DNA of 64,000 nucleotides from Bdellovibrionales bacterium GWA2_49_15. Lineage in GTDB: Bacteria; Bdellovibrionota; Bacteriovoracia; Bacteriovoracales; Bacteriovoracaceae. This document shows, one piece after another, positions 45,857-54,443 of the stretch; position 1 is the stretch's first letter, and the number at the start of each line of letters is the position of its first letter. The DNA lies in the NCBI GenBank assembly GCA_001769855.1, contig MEPP01000031.1, positions 1-64,000 of the forward strand, written 5' to 3'. A model generated the notes under the pieces. It saw only the letters and a program-made list of their open reading frames with translations. It made no database searches and was not told the origin of the DNA. Position numbers and translations under genes: made by a program.

Positions 45857-46987
45857 CTATAAAAAGTTCATACTCTTTCTGTGAAAAACAGTGATTAAGA
45901 AGGCCGCGAGGCAAACGGCCATGGGCACCAGGAAAATGTACTCAAGAGTCAGATATCTCATGGATGTGCTTAGGATTAACGGGCCGGAAATTGTTCCGAT
46001 GCCAAAGAAGATGGAAAAAAGCGAGTTTGCGGTGGGGAAAAGCTCGTCGGTGGTCCGTTCTTTCAGGAGGGATAGTGAAATCGTATAGAAGCCGCTGGTG
46101 GTCCCTCCGATAATCAGCGCATTGATTCCCAGAAGAATCAAATTGCCGTGGGAAAAGTAACTAAGCCCCAAAAGCACGGCCGAAAGAAGGTAGATGGCGG
46201 CAATGGTTTTCACCCGATTGGTCTTATCCGCCAGGATCGCGATTGGCAGATTCAAAAGGATAGAGCCGGTCAAAAAGATCGCCAGGGCGAGCCCCACAAT
46301 TTGGTCGTCAAAATGACTTTTTAAAACATACACCGGCAGCAAACTGGTCAAACCACCCTGGAGAAAGCCAAAGGTGAAAGCTCCGCTCAGGGGCAAGATG
46401 AGACAAATCAAGATGCGCTTATTAAAAAAACTTTCCTTGCGCTCACTGAAAGTTTCATTTTTTACCTTAAAAAGCAATCCAGGCATACACAAGCAGATCA
46501 GCCCACAAATGACAAAAGGCAACCAATCGACGATCGAAAACAAATGAATGGCGATCAAACTTCCCGGAATCAGTCCGGCGTAAAGCGCGATGGAATAGAA
46601 GGCAAAGCTTTTCGCGCTGGACGCTTGCGCGCTATACAGGAGGATAAAGGACTCATTGGCGATAAAAATCCCGGACAGGCCTACCCCCAGAGCTATGGAT
46701 AAAATGGTCCAGGTAAAGTAGTTAAAAGGCAGTGCATATCCCAAGACCGATATGGCAACGGTAATCATGGAAACTAATAATACGAATTTGAGTCCGCGCC
46801 TGCGAATCAAAATTTCCACCGGCCAGGAGGCCGTGGTAATCGCAAGATAACCCAGGGAAGACTGGAGGCCGATCAAAAAAGTACTTATCCCCTTTTTCTC
46901 CAGGATAAAACTGACCAGGGCCGTTTTTATTCCCAGGATTAGGCCTATAAAAACCGCAACCAATAAGATCGGCAGTATCCTCTTCAT
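45857..46987 (-). CDS. MFS transporter (putative exporter of the cluster product)
   Basis: 376 residues with eleven to twelve hydrophobic helices and MFS-type loops (ILADKTNRVKT between helices, LLKERTTDELFPTANSLFSIFFGIG). It begins inside the end of the radical SAM gene upstream (ATGA overlap 46984-46987), so both are made together. Because of that coupling I infer export of the peptide or lipopeptide made by the neighbouring enzymes, or immunity by efflux. A sugar or drug transporter role cannot be excluded from the sequence alone. Confidence 0.8.
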   Translation of the reverse strand: MKRILPILLVAVFIGLILGIKTALVSFILEKKGISTFLIGLQSSLGYLAITTASWPVEILIRRRGLKFVLLVSMITVAISVLGYALPFNYFTWTILSIALGVGLSGIFIANESFILLYSAQASSAKSFAFYSIALYAGLIPGSLIAIHLFSIVDWLPFVICGLICLCMPGLLFKVKNETFSERKESFFNKRILICLILPLSGAFTFGFLQGGLTSLLPVYVLKSHFDDQIVGLALAIFLTGSILLNLPIAILADKTNRVKTIAAIYLLSAVLLGLSYFSHGNLILLGINALIIGGTTSGFYTISLSLLKERTTDELFPTANSLFSIFFGIGTISGPLILSTSMRYLTLEYIFLVPMAVCLAAFLITVFHRKSMNFL

Positions 46988-48540
46988 CTGGGCAACTTCT
47001 TTATGCAGTTTTTGTAATACTCATCCACCGCGACCTGAAACTCACCTTCCCTCGAAATCTCTCCCTTGAGCCAGGCATCAATGATGTCCCGAATGAAAGA
47101 CAAAACAGAAGTGCTTATGGTGCAATTTAGCTGCATCACGAGCGACTGAGTGGACTTGCGCGAAGGAAGATACTCATCCAGCACATAGGCACACAAGCGT
47201 TTCCAAAGTTGATAGCTGATCTCTCTCACATATCCGGCGTCGAGATATTTAAATTCGTAGTTTAAATATATTTTTTCGATCTCCTCTTCCAGAATTTTTG
47301 GGCCTCTGAGGGCAAGTCCCTCTCTTAGTAATATTTTTTCTATCGCCGTGTCCCGATGAATCTTCATCTGATAGGCACCATAGGGAAAATGCTCGGGGCC
47401 AATTTCCAGAATAAATTCCGCAGATTTTTTCAAGTTCTCAAGAGTTGACCAAGGATTAAAAAAAATATAGCCGCACTCAAAGTAAACGCGGGATTTATCA
47501 AGAAGAGTAATCACCTTGCGAACATCCTGCGACACTGTGCCTTTGGCAAAAAGCTTTATCTCATCGCTATTGATGCTTTCTATCCCGATAAAAATATGGC
47601 AAAGCCCCACGGTCTCCAACTTCTTAATTCTGCTTCTATTTAAATCATCGGGTCGGCAGGAGATGGAGAAATCTATCTTTAATTTCCGCCGTTTGATTTC
47701 GGCGCAAAATTGCTCGAGGTACCGATCTTCCGCCTCAAAATCTTGGGATTGAAAAAAATTATCGCAGCGAAAGAGAAAAATCCGACAACCCCTGGCGTAT
47801 AATTTTTCGACCTCATCGAAAATCACGGGCAAACTGCGCCGACGCATCTTGGGAGCATTTGAAATTCGGTGATAGGTATCCAACACACAAAAGGTGCAAC
47901 TGCCATAGCACCCTCGCCCTAGCTCTATCTGCTGGAAGGGCAGCATCTTACCCGATTCAATATCGTATCGCTCAATAAGGGGCAGGTGATCGAGGTCTGA
48001 CTCCCCCTGCTGAGGCGGTGTGGAGATAATTTTTTTATCAGCGGAAAGATACTTTATTCCTCTGACAATCATCCAGTCACCGCCATGATTGATGGTTTGA
48101 ATGAATGCAGCCATTGTCGCTTCGCCTTCGCCGATCACGATAGAGTCAAATTCTCCAAATTCTCGCAGCAGGTCCTCGGCAAAGCTGGTGGCGAACTGTC
48201 CGCCCGCGGTGATATGGCCTGTATATAAATTCTTTTGCCTCAAAAGTTTAATTATTTCAAGCGTCCCCGAGAGGTTATAAAGATTCAGAGAGAAACCCAA
48301 CAATTTAGGCCGATAGAGCGAGATTAATTCCACTGTTTCGGCCACACTCTGACCATCAAAATTCGAGTCAATCACTTTGCAGGAAAAACCTTGCGCTTTC
48401 ACGTAGGCGGAGATGGAACCCATACCATAGTGAATGGACATCCCCTGATTTTCAAAGACGCCCATAAATCGCTCAATAGGATTTTGAATTTTGACATTGG
48501 CGTGAACCAACAGGAGATCCACTTCATGGGTCATCGGCAT
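46984..48540 (-). CDS. B12-binding-type radical SAM protein 1
   Basis: 518 residues from the ATG at 48538-48540 (an upstream GTG three codons earlier is possible). N-terminal Rossmann-like B12-binding domain (about 10-150, with FSCKVIDSNFDGQSV, ITAGGQFATSF and VIGEGEAT) followed by a radical SAM core with the cluster motif CYGSCTFC near residue 210 and downstream FRCDNFFQS and GIESINSDEI. Such enzymes cleave SAM to start methylations, epimerisations or ring formations. The C-terminal 120 residues are unassigned. It is coupled to the MFS gene and divergent from the ACP gene across 51 bases. Confidence 0.85.
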   Translation of the reverse strand: MPMTHEVDLLLVHANVKIQNPIERFMGVFENQGMSIHYGMGSISAYVKAQGFSCKVIDSNFDGQSVAETVELISLYRPKLLGFSLNLYNLSGTLEIIKLLRQKNLYTGHITAGGQFATSFAEDLLREFGEFDSIVIGEGEATMAAFIQTINHGGDWMIVRGIKYLSADKKIISTPPQQGESDLDHLPLIERYDIESGKMLPFQQIELGRGCYGSCTFCVLDTYHRISNAPKMRRRSLPVIFDEVEKLYARGCRIFLFRCDNFFQSQDFEAEDRYLEQFCAEIKRRKLKIDFSISCRPDDLNRSRIKKLETVGLCHIFIGIESINSDEIKLFAKGTVSQDVRKVITLLDKSRVYFECGYIFFNPWSTLENLKKSAEFILEIGPEHFPYGAYQMKIHRDTAIEKILLREGLALRGPKILEEEIEKIYLNYEFKYLDAGYVREISYQLWKRLCAYVLDEYLPSRKSTQSLVMQLNCTISTSVLSFIRDIIDAWLKGEISREGEFQVAVDEYYKNCIKKLPR

Positions 48541-48591
48541 ATATTGCACTCAAGTTGAAACTCCATTATATTACATAATGAGGATATCTCT

Positions 48592-48855
48592 ATGAAAAAT
48601 ATGCCCGGCCCGCAGATATCTGAACGCTTACGGTCGTTAATTTCCAATATTTGCAACATCAGTCCTGAAAAAATCTCTCTTGAAACCCATTTCATCAAAG
48701 ACTTGAAATTCGATTCGCTGAGGAGTATCGAGTTGATTATGGCGATCTATGAAGAATTTGGGATTGAAATCTCCAAGGATGAAGGCATTAAGCTGCAAAC
48801 TGTTGAAAATCTCCTGAACCTCCTCAGTACAAAAATGAGCCAGCATGAACCATAA
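48592..48855 (+). CDS. Acyl carrier protein of the cluster
   Basis: 87 residues with a typical four-helix ACP pattern; LKFDSLRSIELIMAIYEEF holds the phosphopantetheine-bearing Ser42 of the DSL motif. It would carry the fatty acyl chain activated by the adjacent acyl-AMP ligase. It is the first gene of a four-gene plus-strand operon with overlapping ends (11 bases with the ligase). AGGA lies 7 bases before the ATG. A separate housekeeping acpP is expected elsewhere. Confidence 0.9.
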   Translation: MKNMPGPQISERLRSLISNICNISPEKISLETHFIKDLKFDSLRSIELIMAIYEEFGIEISKDEGIKLQTVENLLNLLSTKMSQHEP

Positions 48856-50518
48856 CTATCGCGCTATTGGCGAAATCACCGGAATTTCCGGCCATAATCC
48901 TGCATTCGTGGTTTATGATTTGCTCAATCGAAGTTCAAGCCATAGCTTCACCGAGATTGATTCGTTGGCCTGCCAGCTGGCCAATAGTTTGGTTTACGCC
49001 GGTCTAAAGCGGCAAGACAGAATCGTCATCATGCTTAATGATCCTCTTCCATTTCTTGTGACCTTCATGGGTGTCTGCAAGGCCGGAGGGATTGCCGTTC
49101 CCATTCACGTCCGCGCCGGTCTTGCCAAAGAAAATGTCTTCATTGAGCAGACCCGGCATATTATTGAGGACTGCTCTCCCTTCTGCATCATCCACTCGGG
49201 AACTCTTGAGCTTGCACCTTCTCTCAAATCCTTCACCTATGGGGAGCTGATCACCAATAATAAAAAAGAATCTCCCACCGAAGGTATGGACCTGAGAGAT
49301 CGGATCGCCCTCCTTCAATATACCTCCGGGTCCACAGGCAACCCCAAAGGCGTCATCATCACCCATGGAAACTTACTGGCCAACATGCGCATGATTGCCG
49401 AAGGTCTTCACGCGGAAAAAGGTGATTCAAGCCTCTCTTGGCTCCCTCTCAATCATGATATGGGGCTGATTGGCGGTCTCCTGGCACCTATTTCGCAAAA
49501 GTTGGACACCCACCTCATGCCCACAGAATCCTTTATTGCCCGCCCTTTGCGTTGGCTGCAAAACCTCTCCGAGAAAAAAATTTCCTATAGTGCCGGCCCG
49601 AATTTCGCGTTCAGTCTGATTATGAAAATAGTCGAACGACAAACTTCACCTTTGGAAAATCTTGATCTTCAGCATGTAAAGGCCCTGGTGTGCGGTGCCG
49701 AACGATGTGACGATCAAACCGCTCTTGCCTTCACAAACTACTTTAGCAGGTTCGGTTTGAGGAGCGCGGCCATTACTCCCGCCTATGGTTTGGCCGAGTG
49801 CACGCTTGTGGTGTCCATGAAGAACTTCCGGGGACCTTTCAAAATTCTTTCTTTCGATAACCTGCACTTTGCCGAGCGTGGAATCATTGAACTAAGTTCC
49901 AATGGTGCCAGCGCCCAAAAAATTGTCAGCGTGGGACGACCGGTGCCTGGCGTGGAAATTCAAATCCGAGATGAAAATAAAAATCTTCTTGGTCCCGGCT
50001 TTTGTGGCGAAATCCTGGTCAAAGGTCCCGCCAATACGACAGGCTATTGGAATAATATCAAGCCTTCAGGTCTCTTTGACCAAGAGTGGCTGAAAACCGG
50101 CGATTTGGGATTTATCTGGGAAGACGAGCTGTACATTGCCGGACGAATCAAGGAGCTGATTATTAATCGGGGACGAAATTTTCATCCCTTCGACATTGAA
50201 AAAAGCATAACGGCCGTGGCGGGCGTTCAGGAGGGCCGTTGCGTGGCCCTTTCAGACAATAATCAGGAGTCGGGCACTGAGGACCTGATTGTCTTGATCG
50301 AATCCCAGCTGCACCATACTCAGGATTCCGACCAGGCGCGCGCCCTCATCGCCCAAGTTGAAGCTAATATTATTACCAATTTTGACATCACGGCGGGCGA
50401 TATTGTACTCGTTCCGCGAAACACTATTGCCAAAACCACCAGTGGTAAAATACGGCGGGCGCGATGCCTGGAAAATTATCGCAATTTTAAAACAGGGAAA
50501 ATAAACCATGATTCGTGA
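48845..50518 (+). CDS. Fatty acyl-AMP ligase (FAAL type)
   Basis: 557 residues of the ANL superfamily: ATP loop QYTSGSTGNPKGVIITHGN (about 158-176), SWLPLNHDMGLIGGLLAPIS typical of FAALs, TPAYGLAECT, KTGDLGFIWEDELYIAGRIKELIINRG and a C-terminal Lys in TTSGKIRRA. FAALs form acyl-adenylates and load them on an ACP rather than on CoA. It overlaps the ACP gene upstream and the GNAT gene downstream, so it most likely charges this ACP with a fatty acid. Confidence 0.9.
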   Translation: MNHNYRAIGEITGISGHNPAFVVYDLLNRSSSHSFTEIDSLACQLANSLVYAGLKRQDRIVIMLNDPLPFLVTFMGVCKAGGIAVPIHVRAGLAKENVFIEQTRHIIEDCSPFCIIHSGTLELAPSLKSFTYGELITNNKKESPTEGMDLRDRIALLQYTSGSTGNPKGVIITHGNLLANMRMIAEGLHAEKGDSSLSWLPLNHDMGLIGGLLAPISQKLDTHLMPTESFIARPLRWLQNLSEKKISYSAGPNFAFSLIMKIVERQTSPLENLDLQHVKALVCGAERCDDQTALAFTNYFSRFGLRSAAITPAYGLAECTLVVSMKNFRGPFKILSFDNLHFAERGIIELSSNGASAQKIVSVGRPVPGVEIQIRDENKNLLGPGFCGEILVKGPANTTGYWNNIKPSGLFDQEWLKTGDLGFIWEDELYIAGRIKELIINRGRNFHPFDIEKSITAVAGVQEGRCVALSDNNQESGTEDLIVLIESQLHHTQDSDQARALIAQVEANIITNFDITAGDIVLVPRNTIAKTTSGKIRRARCLENYRNFKTGKINHDS

Positions 50519-50978
50519 ACCAGCCGAAACCGAGATCGACGAGATCGTTTTTTTGTGTAAAGAAATCTATGTCACAAACCGAAAATTTAGTAATGCCCTA
50601 CCCCTCTTTACCGATGACTTTGACCAGAAATTTAAAACCTTTATGCAATCGTGGTTAAAAAATCCAAGCTGCATGGCACTCGTGAGCCGTCACAACAATA
50701 AGGTCACGGGCTTTATCGGCGGATACCATTTTATGGACCCAGATTTTTTTCTAAGGCCTTCCTGTTTTATGATTTCTTTTATCAGTGTGCATCCTGAATA
50801 CAAGCATAAAAAAATTGCCACCATCCTCCTCGAGGAATTTAAGGCAAGAGTGCTAAAGAAGTATCCCGATCTCTCCCAAATAGAAGTTGAAGTTCTGACT
50901 GGTAATCGGGAAGCCGAGGGATTTTGGGGCAAGCAAAATTTTAACGATTTAAAAAAACGCCTGGTCATGACTTTATGA
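50508..50978 (+). CDS. GNAT-family acyltransferase
   Basis: 156 residues. The GNAT fold is seen in SFISVHPEYKHKKIATILLEEFKARV, where the usual acyl-CoA pyrophosphate loop Q/RxxGxG/A is replaced by KHKKIA, and EVLTGNREAEGFWGKQNF near the end. The degenerate CoA loop is compatible with an ACP-bound donor. Overlaps both neighbours (11 bases with the ligase, ATGA with the hydrolase). I infer transfer of the ACP-bound acyl chain to a peptide amine, for example a Lys of the 17-residue peptide at 55841. This is not proven. Confidence 0.8.
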   Translation: MIREPAETEIDEIVFLCKEIYVTNRKFSNALPLFTDDFDQKFKTFMQSWLKNPSCMALVSRHNNKVTGFIGGYHFMDPDFFLRPSCFMISFISVHPEYKHKKIATILLEEFKARVLKKYPDLSQIEVEVLTGNREAEGFWGKQNFNDLKKRLVMTL

Positions 50979-51862
50979 GCCTAACAGACCCCGAGGTGAA
51001 ATTAACGTCCATAGAGACCAAGCTCGATTTTGAGACCAAAATCTTTCAAAGGCGTTGGGGACCGATGACTGGTTCGCCCAGCAAGGTGCTTTTCTTCTGT
51101 CTCCCCGGGGTTGGCGTTACCAACGTCGTCTTCGCCAACTTTGGGATTTTTTTGGCCAAGCTTGGTCACCAAACCCAGGCGCTGGATTTTCGCGGCTTCG
51201 GAAGATCGTCGGGGCCTCGGGGGCATATTGATTCCTTCGAACAATATTATAATGACATCAATGTTTTGCTCCAGAAACTTCACGAGGAAGACCAGGATCG
51301 AAAAATAATTCTGGTGGGCCCATGCCTGGGGGGAGCGTTGGCCTTTAACTTTCTCCAGCGGTTTCCCAATGCGCCGCTGTCTGCACTGACCATCTTCTCA
51401 CCTCTTGCCGCTCCCATCTGGGGCAGACCTAATTTTTTCATCCTGACGCTCTTTAAGATTCTTAAACCACTGATGCCCCGGCTTCGCGTCTCCATCGGAG
51501 GCAAGCGCGGGGCCTTCTGGAGAGAAGGTCACACGGTTGAGGAAATCATTCACGATTCATTTAATGTGCACAAAATTTCCCTTCGATACTTGGAGGAAAT
51601 GCAAAAATGTATTGCCAGTCTGAAGGTCATGAATATTCGGCTGAACCTCCCCATGCTTTTTTTTCAATCGGAAATCGACCTGGTGACAGACAAAAGCGTG
51701 AACATTGAGATTTTCAATAAAATTCAGGCGCCGTTTAAAGAATATTGCGAGTTAAAAGACACCTATCACGACGCCATAAACGATGCCACCCGTGAAACAT
51801 CCTTCGCGCTCCTTAACCAGTGGGTGCAAACCAATATCATTAGGCAAAAGGATGGGGCTTAG
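50975..51862 (+). CDS. Alpha/beta hydrolase with Cys nucleophile
   Basis: 295 residues of the monoacylglycerol-lipase-like (Hydrolase_4) branch: LPGVGVTNVVFANF oxyanion region, DFRGFGRSSGPRGH and nucleophile elbow VGPCLGG, in which Cys117 takes the place of Ser. The probable acid is Asp235 (QSEIDLVTDK) and the base His265 (TYHDAIND). A Cys nucleophile suits thioester or amide chemistry, for example release or editing of an acyl-ACP intermediate. Last gene of the ACP operon; its end overlaps the convergent YcaO gene by 23 bases. Confidence 0.82.
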   Translation: MSLTDPEVKLTSIETKLDFETKIFQRRWGPMTGSPSKVLFFCLPGVGVTNVVFANFGIFLAKLGHQTQALDFRGFGRSSGPRGHIDSFEQYYNDINVLLQKLHEEDQDRKIILVGPCLGGALAFNFLQRFPNAPLSALTIFSPLAAPIWGRPNFFILTLFKILKPLMPRLRVSIGGKRGAFWREGHTVEEIIHDSFNVHKISLRYLEEMQKCIASLKVMNIRLNLPMLFFQSEIDLVTDKSVNIEIFNKIQAPFKEYCELKDTYHDAINDATRETSFALLNQWVQTNIIRQKDGA

Positions 51863-53039
51863 AATTCAGATTTTTGACCTTCCCCCTGCGGCCGAACTGC
51901 TTCCATGAAAAAATCCGTGGGTTAGCAAGGTACCTATTTCTTGATCCTACATTAAGCTGAATCAATCGAGGACAAATGGCCCGAACAACCGTGAGACCTG
52001 CGGCCTTAATTTTTATCGGAGTGATATCGGCAAAATACACCCGGCCCAAATCTCTTTTGGCGAAAATTTTTAAAATTTCCTGCAAGGAGGGCATCCTTCT
52101 CTTCTTCGGCAACGATGGGAAGGCGGCCCCCTGATCAAGAAACTTCAAATGCTCCTGGTGCTCCTCACAGACATAAAACAGCAGATGATCGATAAAATCA
52201 TTGATTTCATTCTCCGGTTTCTGCTTGATCTGACCATCCTCAAGAAGGCCTTTGGCGGCATAGCTCGTCTGAAAACACTCCAGCATGGCCTTCTCCAAGG
52301 CCTTTCGAGAGTTAAAATGGCAGGCCGAACCAAAAGTGCTAAACCCAGGGCCACGGCAATGGGCAAGAACCACCGGGATGCCAAGATCGGATTGTAAATT
52401 GAAAAAGGTAACGGCCTCTTCCTCCTTACAAAAAATCTTGTTCACAAGCCTCTTTACTTCCAAAGGGAGGGTAATTTTTGGCGGGGAGAATTTTTTATCC
52501 CACATCCCGACCACGGCATCTCTTTCTATCAGCTCATATAAAGCCGACAGCGCCGCCGCTTCAAAGCTCCCGTGGCAAGCGGTTCCCGAGGAGGTGGGAA
52601 TGATAAATGGCCCGCAGCCTTCCTTTTTTTGGTAGCTCAGGAAAATGAAGGGTGCCGGAATAAAAACTTTTTTCCCGCTGAGCATTTCTCTGGATTCTAC
52701 CCAATGTGTCTCTGTCTTCGCGGTAAACGGTGTGAATGCGAAATCAGATGATTTGTATTGTGCCTCAGAGAAAAGCAAAAGCTCAGCAGGATTGAGCAAT
52801 TCATGTTTCATTTGAAGCCGCTGATAACTCCCAAACGGCAGCCGGCGCAAGTTATATTTACTCAAGGCCTGTCTTTCAAGCCCCTCACCCAGAGCGGAAA
52901 TTATGGCATGCTCTTTTTCAAATGAAATTCCTCCGCAGCCGGATCGGGTGCTGGCGAAATAGAGGCCGCTAACTTTCTCCAACTCAATCGGCCCTAGTAA
53001 AGACCGCATGGCCTTGAGATATTTTTTTTTATTTTCCAT
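51840..53039 (-). CDS. YcaO-family cyclodehydratase
   Basis: 399 residues. ATP/Mg motifs of the YcaO fold are complete: SALGEGLER (Ser48, Glu52, Glu55, Arg56), TSSGTACHGSFEAA (149-162) and YELIERDAV (Glu169, Glu172, Arg173, Asp174). YcaO enzymes activate peptide amides with ATP and make thiazolines, oxazolines, thioamides or amidines from peptide backbones. The C-terminus ends KPHPFA, close to the proline-rich PxPxP tail of azoline-forming members. No E1-like partner, RRE protein or TfuA gene is adjacent. Its start overlaps the end of the radical SAM 2 gene by 11 bases. Confidence 0.9.
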   Translation of the reverse strand: MENKKKYLKAMRSLLGPIELEKVSGLYFASTRSGCGGISFEKEHAIISALGEGLERQALSKYNLRRLPFGSYQRLQMKHELLNPAELLLFSEAQYKSSDFAFTPFTAKTETHWVESREMLSGKKVFIPAPFIFLSYQKKEGCGPFIIPTSSGTACHGSFEAAALSALYELIERDAVVGMWDKKFSPPKITLPLEVKRLVNKIFCKEEEAVTFFNLQSDLGIPVVLAHCRGPGFSTFGSACHFNSRKALEKAMLECFQTSYAAKGLLEDGQIKQKPENEINDFIDHLLFYVCEEHQEHLKFLDQGAAFPSLPKKRRMPSLQEILKIFAKRDLGRVYFADITPIKIKAAGLTVVRAICPRLIQLNVGSRNRYLANPRIFSWKQFGRRGKVKNLNSKPHPFA

Positions 53040-54405
53040 TCTTCAGAAATTCCAAATAAGGTTCCGTATGCTTCTGCAATTTGTTGAAGAACGCACTCAT
53101 GATAAGATGCTTAAAACCTTCCCGAACTCTCCCTTGCACCATTTTCCCGGCACCTTTAAGCGGGGTATAGTATTTAATCATGAAAGCGTTGAACGACTTT
53201 TGCGCCTCATAGGCCGTCATTGATTTCGGTTGATACACAAAATGCAAGTAGTCGTAAAAATCCCAGTTTTCGGACAATATCCGCTCCTCGGCCCGCATCT
53301 TCTGGCCAAGGGGCGAGACGCCAAATGGTGTCAGTATACTTAGAGCAAAGGAATTCATCTTGGACTTATGAACAAAATCTTCAATCAGCTCCAACGAGTG
53401 AGGCGTATCCTCTTCATACCCATAGCTAAAAAATCCATGGACCCAAACACCTTGATCCTGCAACTTCTTGATGGCATCGAAATAAACTTCCGTCTCTTTG
53501 GTTTTAGAGAGATGGTTTTCCTTTTGCAAACGAGTCACCGGATTAATGGTTTCAAAGCCAATTCCCAGCGTGATTTTATGATGTTTCATTTCCTTGACGA
53601 GCTCATCATCATTAATAAAGTTCAGCGTGCAGTCCGCCCCCATATGTTTAATCTTGATGCCCTCGGCCCTCGTCCTCTGCAAAAATTCCCTTATCCGTTT
53701 GGAACTTGCGATCCAGTTGGGCTCCATAAAATCCACCCGCGGGACCTCACCACCGAAGTATTCCGCCATGGATTTAAATTCGCCCACCATCCGGTCGACG
53801 GAGGAGGTTCTCCAGCCCTCTCCCCAGATTGTGGGGATATCACAAAAGCTACAATGATGATTGCACCCTCGGGAAAAAAAAGGTCTGACAAAATCCGGCT
53901 TGAAATCCAAAAGCCCGTAGTTCATGAATGGGAGCGAGTTGAGGTCCTTCACCTGCTCGCCAAAAATGATTTTGCGCTTATCCGTGCCTTTCAAGACAGC
54001 GTCAATCACGTTTTCCAACTCTCCGACAACCACGTGATCGGCATGCCGACTGGCCTCCTCATAATAATGGGCGATGTGGGGGCCTCCCATAATGATTTTC
54101 CGATCTTTTAGCTGGGCCGCCAGCGCATAACATTTATTGGCGGTGGCGGTGTAGACATTGATCATCACCGTATCACCTGTTATGTGCTCGGGACGAACCT
54201 CGCCATTGATCTCACAAAGCTGCTCAACCTCGTAGCCCATTTGATTTAAAACCGTGGCCAACCACAGGTTCGTGGCAAAATATTCTTTCCCGCTGCCGGT
54301 CATTTTGACGACCTTTCCCGCCCTTCGCATCTTCTTCAACATTCCGAGATAAAAAGGAGTGATTAGGCCAACTATCGATATTTTTTTTGATCTCTGGGGA
54401 AGCAT
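53029..54405 (-). CDS. B12-binding-type radical SAM protein 2
   Basis: 458 residues. A Rossmann-like N-terminal domain (about 40-140, with GYEVEQLCEINGEV, KIIMGGPHIAHYY and VVVGELENV) precedes the cluster motif CNHHCSFC near 190 and a TIM-barrel core (VDFMEPNWIASSKR, ITLGIGFETINPVT). It is upstream of, and overlaps, the YcaO gene, so the two act in the same pathway. The reaction cannot be read from sequence; C-methylation or epimerisation of the peptide is plausible. The ATG at 54405 lacks a good ribosome binding site. Confidence 0.85.
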   Translation of the reverse strand: MLPQRSKKISIVGLITPFYLGMLKKMRRAGKVVKMTGSGKEYFATNLWLATVLNQMGYEVEQLCEINGEVRPEHITGDTVMINVYTATANKCYALAAQLKDRKIIMGGPHIAHYYEEASRHADHVVVGELENVIDAVLKGTDKRKIIFGEQVKDLNSLPFMNYGLLDFKPDFVRPFFSRGCNHHCSFCDIPTIWGEGWRTSSVDRMVGEFKSMAEYFGGEVPRVDFMEPNWIASSKRIREFLQRTRAEGIKIKHMGADCTLNFINDDELVKEMKHHKITLGIGFETINPVTRLQKENHLSKTKETEVYFDAIKKLQDQGVWVHGFFSYGYEEDTPHSLELIEDFVHKSKMNSFALSILTPFGVSPLGQKMRAEERILSENWDFYDYLHFVYQPKSMTAYEAQKSFNAFMIKYYTPLKGAGKMVQGRVREGFKHLIMSAFFNKLQKHTEPYLEFLKNGK

Positions 54406-54443
54406 TAGTACATCATAAGGGATTTCTGCTAAAATAATAAGAT

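Noticed and set aside
53368..54111. 247-codon plus-strand open frame
   Set aside because: Antisense to radical SAM protein 2, whose cluster motif and length are convincing. The shadow has no family features.
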